From contig DBQQ01000021.1 in assembly GCA_002305315.1 (NCBI GenBank), forward strand, positions 1-22,761: DNA of 22,761 bases, in the 5' to 3' direction. The notes beneath the pieces are model-generated. The model made no database searches and was not told where the DNA came from. It worked only from the letters and a program-made list of their open reading frames with translations. How positions within the stretch are numbered: position 1 is the first letter of the stretch; every line of letters starts with the position of its first letter. The position numbers and the translations under genes are program-made. Source of the stretch: Clostridiales bacterium UBA1390 (GTDB taxonomy: Bacteria; Bacillota; Clostridia; Lachnospirales; Bianqueaceae). Of the stretch, positions 1 through 8,337 are shown in pieces.

Positions 1-24
1 AATGTGAGATGAGAGTTTAGCCAT
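1..24 (-). CDS. 5' end of an unidentified minus-strand gene (cut by window edge)
   Basis: Only eight codons are visible, reading M-A-K-L-S-S-H-I, so no function can be given. The start is supported by a purine-rich ribosome binding site (AAAGGGGAG) a few bases upstream and by a good SigA-type promoter about 25 bases further up. It lies downstream of the foldase-like lipoprotein gene but is separated from it by a terminator, so it probably has its own transcript. In many Clostridia the gene after mfd and the foldase is spoVT, but these residues do not look like the SpoVT N-terminus. Confidence 0.5.
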
Positions 25-48
25 GGAATCTCCCCTTTCATATGTCTT

Positions 49-77
49 ATAATAACACAAGAATCATGTATTGTAAA
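49..77 (-). promoter_or_regulatory. SigA-type promoter for the left-edge gene
   Basis: On the minus strand, TTTACA (72-77) and TATTAT (49-54) are separated by exactly 17 bases. Each hexamer differs from consensus at one position. The expected transcription start is about 20 bases upstream of the ATG at 24. Confidence 0.65.
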
Positions 78-104
78 GTGACAATCCACGGGGACGGATA
101 TTGC

Positions 105-136
105 AAAAATAGCCATCATCCATAGATGATGACTAT
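105..136 (-). terminator. Intrinsic terminator of the glmU-pth-mfd-lipoprotein operon
   Basis: On the minus strand, ATAGTCATCATC (125-136) pairs with GATGATGGCTAT (109-120) around a 4-base loop, giving a 12-bp stem with one G-U pair, followed by a run of T. The stem overlaps the TAG stop codon of the lipoprotein gene at 133-135. Confidence 0.85.
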
Positions 137-1233
137 TCTACGCCAATCCAATGCTGCATGATCTCCATAATCTGCTGCCATTTTTCCATATGCACCGTAA
201 CGGATAGTTCTTGACGCCACTGGTCAATGGTAGATTCTAATCCCTCTTGTATCATTTCTTGAGATATCTGCTGCCGATACTCCTCTCTTACCTCTTCCAG
301 TTTTCGCTGATATAGCACCCTATCATTTTCTTCTGCACCCGGGAATCCTATGACTCGAACTATCAAATACCCATACTCTGTTGTCAATACATCCGATGTC
401 TGTCCCACGGGGATGCGGAATAGTTCTTCCCATAGGTCTCTTTCTAATTGTCCTTTATAGAAAATATTTCCTGACTGAGACTGTACAACGCCTGCCGTGA
501 AACAAGGCGCTGTAGCCAGATTTTCTTCTTCGTTGTATTGCTGCTTGACTTCATCAAAAGACGCGCCTGCTTCCAAGGCTGCCATTGCCTCTTCCGCCTT
601 TTCATAAGCGCCATTGCCCGTCGCCTGGATCCATTCTCCATCCATGAACTGTCCTGTGTACACAATGATCGCATCCAGCCAGATCCGTTCCATATACTCA
701 TCTACGTCCACATGATCATACCAGACAAAATATTCATCTACGCGTTCTTCAATCTCATCCGTATCCGGCAAATAGGAAATCTGCTGCAATGCCTGATAGA
801 CCCTGTAATCCTCTTCTATACAGGCAATGACCTGCTCCTGTGTAATTCCCCATTCGTCAAGCGTCTCCGCACCAATCCGATCACGCAGATTTGACGCGGC
901 CTGTTCGATCTCCTCTTGATTGGAAATCAGCGTTGTTTGCGTACTATGTCGCCGGCTCAGCACTGTTTTATTACGGATCATCGATTCCAGCGCGGCCTCG
1001 CATGCGGCATCAAAAGCATCCATGCCGCCAATCCGCATATTCCAGATCTCTTTTCCCGCCTGTTCCTCATAGGCCTGCAGCGTTAACGCCAGATACAGCA
1101 TGGCCTGCTGCTCGTACACCGTTTCGTTGGCAACAGTGACCACCACTTCCGGCGCGCTGCATCCTCCCAGCGACGTCAGAAGCAGCAACCACGCCACAAA
1201 CCTTTTAACTCGTCCTCTCATCCAACTCACCAT
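133..1233 (-). CDS. PrsA/SurA-like peptidyl-prolyl isomerase lipoprotein
   Basis: This 366-aa protein is probably an extracytoplasmic foldase lipoprotein. It starts with a basic segment and a hydrophobic stretch, then a lipobox L-G-G-C with the modified cysteine at residue 25. The middle is helical and acidic, as in SurA/PrsA N-domains. Residues of roughly 185 to 300 fit a parvulin (rotamase) domain: an A-x-x-A-x-x-x-L-x-x-G-A-S-F-D-E-V segment, then G-Q-T-S-D-V-L and a G-Y-L-I-V-R-V strand. The match is weak, so isomerase activity is uncertain and it may be only a chaperone. The ATG at 1233 overlaps the end of mfd by 29 bases and is preceded by AGGAT inside mfd, which suggests translational coupling. 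A foldase directly after mfd is a common clostridial arrangement. Confidence 0.78.
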   Translation of the reverse strand: MVSWMRGRVKRFVAWLLLLTSLGGCSAPEVVVTVANETVYEQQAMLYLALTLQAYEEQAGKEIWNMRIGGMDAFDAACEAALESMIRNKTVLSRRHSTQTTLISNQEEIEQAASNLRDRIGAETLDEWGITQEQVIACIEEDYRVYQALQQISYLPDTDEIEERVDEYFVWYDHVDVDEYMERIWLDAIIVYTGQFMDGEWIQATGNGAYEKAEEAMAALEAGASFDEVKQQYNEEENLATAPCFTAGVVQSQSGNIFYKGQLERDLWEELFRIPVGQTSDVLTTEYGYLIVRVIGFPGAEENDRVLYQRKLEEVREEYRQQISQEMIQEGLESTIDQWRQELSVTVHMEKWQQIMEIMQHWIGVE

Positions 1234-4200
1234 CTTCTATCCTGGCCTCTGCCAATCGTTCCAACAGCTTACGAATGCGAAGAAGACGCATGGTATCCTT
1301 TTCCTTCGCACCTTTAGGAAACGGTACCACCAGGCGTACTGTTTCCTCCCTCGGTATCAGACGCGCCCCTCTTCCGAGAGAATTCGTAATCTCCATCAGT
1401 TTTTGCGGATCCAGCGGCGCATCCTTACGAAAATGCATCCGCAGCGCTTTTCCGTCCTCTTCCAGGCTATCCGCTCCTAACGAACTTGCCAACGCCTTCA
1501 AAAAGCTGATATCCACCAGATTTCCCACGCAGGGCGGCATATCGGAATACCGATCCAGAAGCTCTTCCTGCATCTGCAGATACTCTTCCTCATTGGTGAT
1601 GGCCGCAATCTTCTTATAGACTTCCAGCTTCTGTGACTCATTCGAAATATACTCAGACGGAATGTACGCGTCTACGCCGATACGCATCGTCGTCTCAAAA
1701 GTCGGTCGTACCGGCGTCTTTTTCAGCCGATCCATGGCTTCTTTCAGCATTTTGCAATAGAGTTCATATCCGACCGCTCCCATATGGCCATGCTGTTCTG
1801 CTCCCAGAATATTGCCGGCACCCCGAATCTGCAGATCCCGCATGGCAATTCGAAAGCCGGATCCGAACTCCGTAAACTCTCCGATCGCTTCCAGGCGTTT
1901 CTGCGCCACTTCCTGCAGCACCTTTCCTTTGCGATACATGAAATACGCATAGGCCAGTCGATCGGAACGTCCTACGCGCCCCCGCAGCTGATACAGCTGT
2001 GCCAATCCCATAGTATCTGCATCCGCAATGAGAATCGTATTGGCATTGGGAATGTCCAGCCCCGTCTCGATAATTGTCGTACAGACCAGAACGTCGATCT
2101 CTCCTTCCACAAACTCCATCATGACATTTTCCAGTTCCCGTTCCGCCATCTGTCCGTGCGCGAACGAAACCCGTGCCTCCGGCACCATCTTCTGAATGCG
2201 CAGCATCTGCTGTTCGATATTCTGTACCCTGTTAGAAAGGAAGAACACCTGTCCTCCCCGTCCGATCTCCCGATAAATAGCCTCCCGGATCATCTCCTCA
2301 TCTTCCTCCATCACGAAGGTCTGAATAGGATGGCGTTCCTGCGGCGGTTCCTCCAGTACACTCATATCCCGAATCCCTGAGAGGCTCATATGCAGCGTTC
2401 TCGGAATCGGTGTGGCCGTGAGCGTCAGGACATCCACGCTGCGCTGCAATGCCTTGATCTTCTCCTTGTGTCCCACTCCAAAACGCTGTTCCTCATCCAC
2501 CACCAGAAGGCCCAGATCCTTAAAACGTACATCCTTGGAAAGGATCCGGTGTGTCCCAATCAGGATATCCACGGTTCCAGCCGCGGTTCCACGAAGCGCC
2601 TCTGAGATCTCCTTTCGACTCTTAAAGCGGGATAACAACCCAATTTGTATCGGGTACTCCCTCATGCGCGCCGAAAACGTGTTGTAATGCTGCTGCGCCA
2701 GAATCGTAGTCGGTGCCAGCACCGCAACCTGCTTACCGTCCTGAACTGCCTTAAACGCGGCTCGTATGGCAATCTCCGTTTTCCCGTAGCCCACATCTCC
2801 GCAAATCAGGCGATCCATGATCTTATGGCTTTCCATATCTCGCTTGGTATCCTCGATCGCGGTGAGCTGATCCTCTGTTTCTTCATAGGGGAACATCTCT
2901 TCAAATTCCTTCTGCCAAACCGAATCTGGTGAAAAGGCAAATCCTTCCTGCGCCTCTCTGGCGGCATAAAGCTCTACCAGGTCCTCCGCCAGTTTCGCCA
3001 CCGACTCCTTGACCTTATTCTTGGTCCGCTGCCACTCCTGTCCCCCCAGACGATTGACACGCGGCTTCGCATCTTCTCCACCCACATAGCGCTGCAGCAG
3101 GTCGAGTGAAGTTGTCGGCACATATAAAACACCGCCATCCCTATACAGGATCTTAAAATAATCTCGGCAGGCATCATCGTTTTCCAGCTGCACTATTCCC
3201 TGATAGATCCCCACGCCATGCGTCTCATGTACCACATAATCGCCCACCGTGAGTTCTCCGAAACTGCTGATCCGCTGGCCATCTTTAAACCGCCTGCGGC
3301 GTTTCCGCTGCTTGCGCTTTTCCGCGCCCTCCTGCTGACTCACCAGAATCCATTTCGCCTCAGGCCATACGAATCCATGACGCAGGATACCCCGCATCAC
3401 CGTCACCATCCCCGGCTTGGGCACAGCCTGAGGATTCTCCTCACCTCTTGCCGGAATATCCTCCTCCTGCAAGTAAGAAACCGTCATGGGAATTCTCAGG
3501 CTGGATTCTGTCAGAAGCACCACCCGATATCCCTGTTCCGTATATTGCTTAAGATCTTTGACCCACTCCTGCTGTTCCTGCAAAAGTACATTCATAGAGC
3601 GCGTCTGCATCTGCACAATCTCCTTCGCCGGCACCAGATTCTGCCCGGAAGACAGGAGTCCGCACATCAAAATACAGGGTTTCGTCTGTATATTCTTCAG
3701 GATTTCCGTCCATTCCGGAAACAGCTTCCATTGTCCTGGCAGAAGATATCCCTTTTCTACCCGTCCCTGCAACCCGGAAGACAATTCCTCCTGATAGACC
3801 CGCACCTTTTCCCGAATCCTGGCTGGCTCCTGAAGAATCACCAATGTGTCTTCTGTCATATAGTCCAATATGCACTCGCTTTCGGGGTAAAAATACGGAA
3901 TATAGCCATCTAATGTGCGGGAACGATCTCCGCCCATCCGATATAAGAAAGATTCTGTCATCTCCTGAATCCGCTGAGCTTCTTCCGTATGGCCCTTCTG
4001 ATTCCAGCGGCTCACCATCTCTTCCGTTTCCTGTCGAATCCGCGCTAACGCCGCCTCCTCTTCCTTCTCTCCTGCAACGATCTCCCGCGCTGGCGCCAGA
4101 TGAAACTCTGTAAGCCGATGAGCCGACCGCTGCGTCTGCGTATCCAGTACCCGTATGGAATCAATCTCATCCCCCCAAAGTTCTATCCGATATGCCGTAT

Positions 4201-4759
4201 CTTCTGTGAGCGGAAACACGTCGATGATCCCGCCGCGAATGGAAAACTGCCCCGCATGTTCTACCTGATCTCTCCGGACATATCCCATCTCCACCAGACG
4301 CTGGGACAAGCCGTCTAGCGGCAGCTCCTGCCCCACCTTCTTGTGCAGGAAGAATTTCATGAAACGCTCATGCGGCACTAACCGGTCAAACAATGCTTCC
4401 ACCGGCAAGACAAGCACTCTGGCCGATCCATCCTGAATCCGGCAAATGGTACGAATCCGCTGCTCTTCGATGGCGCCGCCCCGCACGTCAGCACTGTAAA
4501 ACAAAGGATCCTTTGCCGGAAAGAAAGCGACATTATCCGGCGCATAAAAGGCCATGTTCTCCATGGCCTGCCTGGCACTCAGTTCATTGGCCGTAACGAT
4601 CACGATCGGACGATTCAACTCTTCCGCGAGCGCTGCGGACAAATAGTCCTGTACCACACTTCCGATACCAGAAACAAGCACCGATTCTCTCACGAGAACC
4701 CGCGCCTTGATTGATTCATATCCCGGCAGTCCTGCCACCGGCTGAAAGATTCCCTTCAT
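1205..4759 (-). CDS. mfd: Transcription-repair coupling factor Mfd
   Basis: Mfd is an ATP-driven translocase that removes RNA polymerase stalled at DNA lesions and recruits UvrA. At 1184 aa it is full length for the family. The N-terminal UvrB-like region covers about residues 1-350, including G-G-I-I-D-V-F-P. The RNA-polymerase-interacting domain is near 500-570 (H-E-T-H-G-V-G-I-Y). The helicase motor has Walker A G-D-V-G-Y-G-K-T near 655, D-E-E-Q-R-F near 755 and R-G-R-V-G-R near 929, with the TRCF domain at the C-terminus. The ATG at 4759 lies 6 bases after the pth stop and has an AAAGGAT ribosome binding site within the end of pth. The gene belongs to the glmU-like operon. Its repair partner gene uvrC lies in the same window in a different transcription unit. 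Confidence 0.98.
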   Translation of the reverse strand: MKGIFQPVAGLPGYESIKARVLVRESVLVSGIGSVVQDYLSAALAEELNRPIVIVTANELSARQAMENMAFYAPDNVAFFPAKDPLFYSADVRGGAIEEQRIRTICRIQDGSARVLVLPVEALFDRLVPHERFMKFFLHKKVGQELPLDGLSQRLVEMGYVRRDQVEHAGQFSIRGGIIDVFPLTEDTAYRIELWGDEIDSIRVLDTQTQRSAHRLTEFHLAPAREIVAGEKEEEAALARIRQETEEMVSRWNQKGHTEEAQRIQEMTESFLYRMGGDRSRTLDGYIPYFYPESECILDYMTEDTLVILQEPARIREKVRVYQEELSSGLQGRVEKGYLLPGQWKLFPEWTEILKNIQTKPCILMCGLLSSGQNLVPAKEIVQMQTRSMNVLLQEQQEWVKDLKQYTEQGYRVVLLTESSLRIPMTVSYLQEEDIPARGEENPQAVPKPGMVTVMRGILRHGFVWPEAKWILVSQQEGAEKRKQRKRRRRFKDGQRISSFGELTVGDYVVHETHGVGIYQGIVQLENDDACRDYFKILYRDGGVLYVPTTSLDLLQRYVGGEDAKPRVNRLGGQEWQRTKNKVKESVAKLAEDLVELYAAREAQEGFAFSPDSVWQKEFEEMFPYEETEDQLTAIEDTKRDMESHKIMDRLICGDVGYGKTEIAIRAAFKAVQDGKQVAVLAPTTILAQQHYNTFSARMREYPIQIGLLSRFKSRKEISEALRGTAAGTVDILIGTHRILSKDVRFKDLGLLVVDEEQRFGVGHKEKIKALQRSVDVLTLTATPIPRTLHMSLSGIRDMSVLEEPPQERHPIQTFVMEEDEEMIREAIYREIGRGGQVFFLSNRVQNIEQQMLRIQKMVPEARVSFAHGQMAERELENVMMEFVEGEIDVLVCTTIIETGLDIPNANTILIADADTMGLAQLYQLRGRVGRSDRLAYAYFMYRKGKVLQEVAQKRLEAIGEFTEFGSGFRIAMRDLQIRGAGNILGAEQHGHMGAVGYELYCKMLKEAMDRLKKTPVRPTFETTMRIGVDAYIPSEYISNESQKLEVYKKIAAITNEEEYLQMQEELLDRYSDMPPCVGNLVDISFLKALASSLGADSLEEDGKALRMHFRKDAPLDPQKLMEITNSLGRGARLIPREETVRLVVPFPKGAKEKDTMRLLRIRKLLERLAEARIEDGELDERTS

Positions 4760-4765
4760 CTTCGA

Positions 4766-5368
4766 TTATCCTTTCTCCGGCTGCTTTGTCACTTCTGGCT
4801 TCTTTCGCGGTGTATTGAAACGATTCATCGCCCTCTGCATGCCTTCCTGCACCACACAGACCGCCGCTTCCGCCGCACGAGCTACGACCTCTCCCATCTC
4901 TTTTTGTTCCTGCGCGCTCATATGGCACAGGACATAATCCGCCAAATCCCATCCCTCAGGCTTCTCTCCGACCCCAATCCGTATCCTGGGAAAATCTGCG
5001 CTCCCCAACTGTTCGATGATATTCCTGAGTCCGTTATGTCCGCCCGCAGAACCACCAGAACGCAGGCGCAGGTGCCCAAACGGAATGCTCACATCATCAC
5101 ACAGAATGATGACATGACTGGGCTCAATCTTATAGAATGCAGCGATCTCTCGAATGGCCTGACCGCTGCGATTCATGTAGGTTAAAGGTTTTACAACCAA
5201 GCAGGCTTCTGTTCCCACCTTTCCCTGAGAAATCTCGCTGTGAAAACGAAGTCTGGGCAGTGTGCAATGGGTAAGAGACCGCAGACATTCTGCGGCCTCA
5301 AACCCTACGTTATGCCGTGTCCCGGCATATTTATTTTCTGGATTTCCTAATCCTGCGATTAAATACAA
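4766..5368 (-). CDS. pth: Peptidyl-tRNA hydrolase
   Basis: Pth releases tRNA from peptidyl-tRNAs that drop off the ribosome. The 200-aa product starts L-Y-L-I-A-G-L-G-N-P-E, the family's N-terminal signature. The catalytic His is in T-R-H-N-V-G-F, T-Y-M-N-R-S-G follows, then C-D-D-V-S-I-P and G-S-A-G-G-H-N-G-L-R-N-I. I place the start at a TTG codon (5366-5368), not at an upstream ATG. GGAGG sits just before the TTG, and the family's conserved start falls exactly there; the longer frame would run deep into the glmU-like gene. The gap to the glmU-like stop is 19 bases and to mfd 6 bases. In many Firmicutes prs lies between glmU and pth, but it is absent here. Confidence 0.96.
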   Translation of the reverse strand: MYLIAGLGNPENKYAGTRHNVGFEAAECLRSLTHCTLPRLRFHSEISQGKVGTEACLVVKPLTYMNRSGQAIREIAAFYKIEPSHVIILCDDVSIPFGHLRLRSGGSAGGHNGLRNIIEQLGSADFPRIRIGVGEKPEGWDLADYVLCHMSAQEQKEMGEVVARAAEAAVCVVQEGMQRAMNRFNTPRKKPEVTKQPEKG

Positions 5369-5387
5369 GCCATTCCCTCCTGACCTC

Positions 5388-6668
5388 TTACTGCTCCTGC
5401 TCTTTCTGCTTCGGACTGACCCAGTTTCCTTTATTGACCTGTCTAGCCCTTGCGATGGCAAGATTCTTGGCCGGAACGTCTTCCGTGATCGTGGATCCGG
5501 CTGCTGTGAAAGCCCCCTCTGCCACATGCACCGGAGATACCAGATTCGTGTTGCATCCAATAAAGGCATCATTCTCGATGACCGTCCGATGCTTATGCAC
5601 GCCGTCATAATTGACGACCACCGTACCGCATCCAAAATTCACGCGTTCTCCCACATCCGCGTCTCCCACATAAGTGAGATGGGAGATTTTTGTTCCATTG
5701 CCAATGTTCGAATTCTTGATTTCTACAAAATCACCGATCTTCGCATCGTCTCCAATGCGGCTGCCCGGCCGTACATACGCATAGGGTCCTACATGCGTTC
5801 CCGAGCCAATCTCGCTCTCCAGAACGGTAGAATACGTAATCTCCGCGCCGTCTTTAACCTGGGCAGAAATCAATCGAGAGTTCGGGCCGATGACGCAGTT
5901 CTCCCCGATCACCGTATGCCCCTCCAGATAGGTCCCCGGATAAATCAAGGTATTCTTCCCAATCACTGTGTGGGGCGTAATATAGGTCATCTCCGGCGAC
6001 ATGATCATCACGCCTTCCATCATATGCTTTTCATTAATTCGAATCTGCAGTTTCTTTAAGACGGCTGCCATTTGCACCCGATTCCGAATAATATCAAACG
6101 CTCCGCAATCGGGCTTGATCCGCTGCTCTGCACGGCCGCCATCAGCTACAACCCGCGTCAGAATATTTGTCGCCGCATATTTGGATACCGCATCCAACGC
6201 GTCTGCCAGATAATTCGCCCGAAAGCAAAAACAAAAACCATGTTCATGGCTCATCACAGGCGTTCTGGCACCGGCCTCCGGCATATAATATGTGGCTGCA
6301 TTGCCATGCTCCTGATGCACACACACCAATTCTTTGATTTCCTCGGCCTGAAGAAGAGGCGTATTCGCTGATACCATGACCACATCCTCTTCCAGGCTGT
6401 CAAAAAAGCCCGCATCCTTCGCCGGCGTACTGCCCTTCTCTCCCTTTAGATACCAGATGCCTTCCTGCCTTTCCAGCACCTTCTCATACTCTTCCGGTTC
6501 CTCTGAACTTAACACGCAGATCTCCTTGGCACCTGCTTCCTTCAACGCATCCAACACATACTGGATCACTGGCATCCCCAGCAGCTGAGATAGGCAAATC
6601 GGCTTTCCCTCTACTACACTGCCATCATTCTTACCCGCCATCACGATCGCTTTCCATTCTCTTATCAT
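5388..6668 (-). CDS. GlmU-like protein: intact acetyltransferase half, degenerate uridylyltransferase half
   Basis: GlmU normally acetylates glucosamine-1-phosphate and then transfers UMP to make UDP-GlcNAc for peptidoglycan. The C-terminal left-handed beta-helix (about residues 225-415) is well conserved, including the H-L-T-Y-V-G-D segment with the catalytic His, N-Y-D-G and the A-I-A-R-A-R-Q-V-N-K end. The N-terminal half is clearly altered. The usual L-A-A-G-x-G-T-R-M is V-M-A-G-K-N-D-G-S, the Mg-binding Asp of G-D-x-P-L-L is Asn (A-N-T-P-L-L), and the Q-x-x-x-G-T-A and G-Y-G-R motifs are missing. The 426-aa length is slightly below the usual 450-460. I infer that only the acetyltransferase works, so another enzyme would have to make UDP-GlcNAc. 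The gene heads the pth-mfd operon and has a SigA promoter. The ATG at 6668 has AGGCAGG upstream. Confidence 0.88.
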   Translation of the reverse strand: MIREWKAIVMAGKNDGSVVEGKPICLSQLLGMPVIQYVLDALKEAGAKEICVLSSEEPEEYEKVLERQEGIWYLKGEKGSTPAKDAGFFDSLEEDVVMVSANTPLLQAEEIKELVCVHQEHGNAATYYMPEAGARTPVMSHEHGFCFCFRANYLADALDAVSKYAATNILTRVVADGGRAEQRIKPDCGAFDIIRNRVQMAAVLKKLQIRINEKHMMEGVMIMSPEMTYITPHTVIGKNTLIYPGTYLEGHTVIGENCVIGPNSRLISAQVKDGAEITYSTVLESEIGSGTHVGPYAYVRPGSRIGDDAKIGDFVEIKNSNIGNGTKISHLTYVGDADVGERVNFGCGTVVVNYDGVHKHRTVIENDAFIGCNTNLVSPVHVAEGAFTAAGSTITEDVPAKNLAIARARQVNKGNWVSPKQKEQEQ

Positions 6669-6760
6669 TGTATTCCTGCCTTTCTTTTCGGAGTTTCTCC
6701 GTACCAGCCCCTAATTTTGATTCCATGCAAAATGCGGCGCCCCTAGGCACCCTCTCTTTC

Positions 6761-6789
6761 ATTATAACGGCTTTTACAGAATGGGTCAA
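6761..6789 (-). promoter_or_regulatory. SigA promoter of the glmU-like/pth/mfd operon
   Basis: On the minus strand, TTGACC (6784-6789) and a perfect TATAAT (6761-6766) are separated by 17 bases. The predicted leader is about 85 bases. It contains a small perfect hairpin at 6689-6701 (CGGAG, loop AAA, CTCCG) but no terminator-like T-run. The promoter lies back to back with the murC promoter. Confidence 0.85.
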
Positions 6790-6808
6790 GCTTTTTCCCA
6801 GATCTGCC

Positions 6809-6836
6809 TTTACAAATCCCAAAATTGTGGTAAAAT
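6809..6836 (+). promoter_or_regulatory. SigA promoter of murC
   Basis: TTTACA (6809-6814) and TAAAAT (6831-6836) are 16 bases apart, each one mismatch from consensus. The predicted leader is about 45 bases and ends in a GAGAGAGG ribosome binding site 7 bases before the ATG at 6888. The -35 elements of this promoter and of the divergent glmU promoter are about 20 bases apart. Confidence 0.75.
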
Positions 6837-6887
6837 GAGATGGATTCAAGGATATATTAATACAAGAAACAAGAGAGAGGTTCTATA

Positions 6888-8243
6888 ATGAAGCATTTTC
6901 ATTTCATTGGCATCGGAGGCATCAGCATGAGCAGCCTGGCTTGTATCCTCAAGTCCCGCGGATATGTCGTCTCCGGCTCTGATATTAAAGAGACCCCCAT
7001 CACGCGTTCCCTTGTGGAGCAGGGGATTTCTGTCGCAATCGGTCAGCGAGCCGAAAACATTCAGCCCGGCATTGATGTGGTCGTATATACAGCGGCTGTT
7101 CATGAAGAGAATCCCGAGCTCATACAGGCGCGAAAATCCGTCCCTCGGGTCATCGAGCGTTCTGTTCTTCTAGGAGAACTGATGGACGAGTACGAGCATT
7201 CTATCGGGATTGCGGGAACGCATGGCAAGACCAGTACCAGTACGATGCTCTCCTATATCTTCCTGGAAACCCAGCTGGATCCTACCATCACGATCGGCGG
7301 CATCCTGGAGAATCTGCACAGCAACTATCGTATCGGCCACTCTTCCTATTTTATCGCGGAAGCCTGTGAATATTCAGATAGTTTTCTTCACTTTCACCCT
7401 CAGATCGGCATTGTCCTGAATGTGGAAGCGGAACATCTGGACTATTTTAAGACCTATGAGCGCATGGTGGATTCTTTCCGCAAATATGTGGCCGGCCTGA
7501 AGCCGGATGGATGTCTGATCCTCAACTATGATTATCAATCCCTCTTCCCCGATTATCACGGGCAGATGCTGACGGTTTCTTTGCAGAACCGGGATGCGGA
7601 TCTGACGGCAGATCACATCGAACCCGCCGCCGATCATCTGGGCAGTCATTTTGACTGTATCTATAAGGGGCAGAATCTGGGACGACTGACCATTCATGTC
7701 CCCGGTTCCCACAACATTTTTGACTGTCTGTGCGCCATAGGCGCCGCGCTGTGGAGCGGGATTCCTTTTGAGAAGATTCGCTCGGGTCTAGAGAAGTATC
7801 GGAGTCCCAAGAAGCGTTTTGAGTATAAAGGGATGTTCCAAGGGGTCAAGGTCATGGATGATTACGCACATCATCCCTCTGAAATCCGCGCCACACTGAA
7901 AGCAGCCAGAGAAGTCGCACATCGCGACCTGTATGTCGTCTTTCAGCCTCATACCTACAGCCGTACCAAGGCTTTCTTCCCAGATTTCGTCAAATCCCTT
8001 TCCTTGGCAGACCATGTCGTATTAGCGGATATCTATTCCGCCAGCCGAGAACAGGACCCCGGAGACATCCATTCCAGAGATCTGGCCAAAGCACTGCAGG
8101 AACAGGGGACCGACGCCTATTACTTCGGCTCCTTTGCAGAAATCGAAGACTTTTTACGAAAAAAATGTTGTCCACAAGATCTGTTGATAACCATGGGGGC
8201 CGGAGATGTGGCAATTATCGGAGAAGATTTGATTGGCAAATAA
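6888..8243 (+). CDS. murC: UDP-N-acetylmuramate--L-alanine ligase
   Basis: MurC adds the first amino acid, L-alanine, to UDP-MurNAc in the cytoplasmic part of peptidoglycan synthesis, using ATP. The 451-aa protein is of normal length. It begins with a Rossmann-type segment, F-I-G-I-G-G-I-S-M-S, which is typical of MurC. The ATP-binding P-loop G-T-H-G-K-T-S-T is at about residues 110-117, a Mur ligase central segment includes A-E-A-C-E-Y, and H-H-P-S-E-I-R-A-T near residue 327 marks the C-terminal domain. It is transcribed alone and away from the glmU-like gene, so two steps of the same pathway are read from one divergent promoter region. A strong terminator follows directly after the stop codon. 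Confidence 0.97.
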   Translation: MKHFHFIGIGGISMSSLACILKSRGYVVSGSDIKETPITRSLVEQGISVAIGQRAENIQPGIDVVVYTAAVHEENPELIQARKSVPRVIERSVLLGELMDEYEHSIGIAGTHGKTSTSTMLSYIFLETQLDPTITIGGILENLHSNYRIGHSSYFIAEACEYSDSFLHFHPQIGIVLNVEAEHLDYFKTYERMVDSFRKYVAGLKPDGCLILNYDYQSLFPDYHGQMLTVSLQNRDADLTADHIEPAADHLGSHFDCIYKGQNLGRLTIHVPGSHNIFDCLCAIGAALWSGIPFEKIRSGLEKYRSPKKRFEYKGMFQGVKVMDDYAHHPSEIRATLKAAREVAHRDLYVVFQPHTYSRTKAFFPDFVKSLSLADHVVLADIYSASREQDPGDIHSRDLAKALQEQGTDAYYFGSFAEIEDFLRKKCCPQDLLITMGAGDVAIIGEDLIGK

Positions 8244-8253
8244 CTTATCCACG

Positions 8254-8305
8254 ATATCCACATTCGAGCGGGAGGATTTCTCCCCCTCGTCTGTGGATAT
8301 TTTTT
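8254..8305 (+). terminator. Intrinsic terminator of murC
   Basis: ATATCCACA (8254-8262) pairs perfectly with TGTGGATAT (8292-8300). Inside this, CGAG pairs with CTCG and GGGAG with CTCCC around a short loop. A run of T follows at 8300-8305. It begins 10 bases after the murC stop codon. Confidence 0.82.
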
Positions 8306-8335
8306 ATCCCAAAATCCCTTATTTCATCCCAAAAT
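8306..8335 (+). repeat. Short direct repeat ATCCCAAAAT
   Basis: The 10-mer ATCCCAAAAT occurs at 8306-8315 and again at 8326-8335, two helical turns apart. It lies in an A/T-rich stretch between the murC terminator and the DnaA-box inverted repeat. Its function is unknown and it may be chance. Confidence 0.4.
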
Positions 8336-8337
8336 AT

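Noticed and set aside
538..894. Long frames antisense to the lipoprotein, mfd, glmU-like, tsaC, GH18 and uvrC genes
   Set aside because: They lie opposite well-supported genes, lack ribosome binding sites and recognisable domains, and are rich in residues typical of antisense translation.
4766..5635. A 289-aa form of peptidyl-tRNA hydrolase starting at 5635
   Set aside because: The first 89 residues would lie antisense-free but out of frame inside the GlmU-like gene and have no family counterpart. The TTG at 5366-5368 with GGAGG gives the normal Pth N-terminus.
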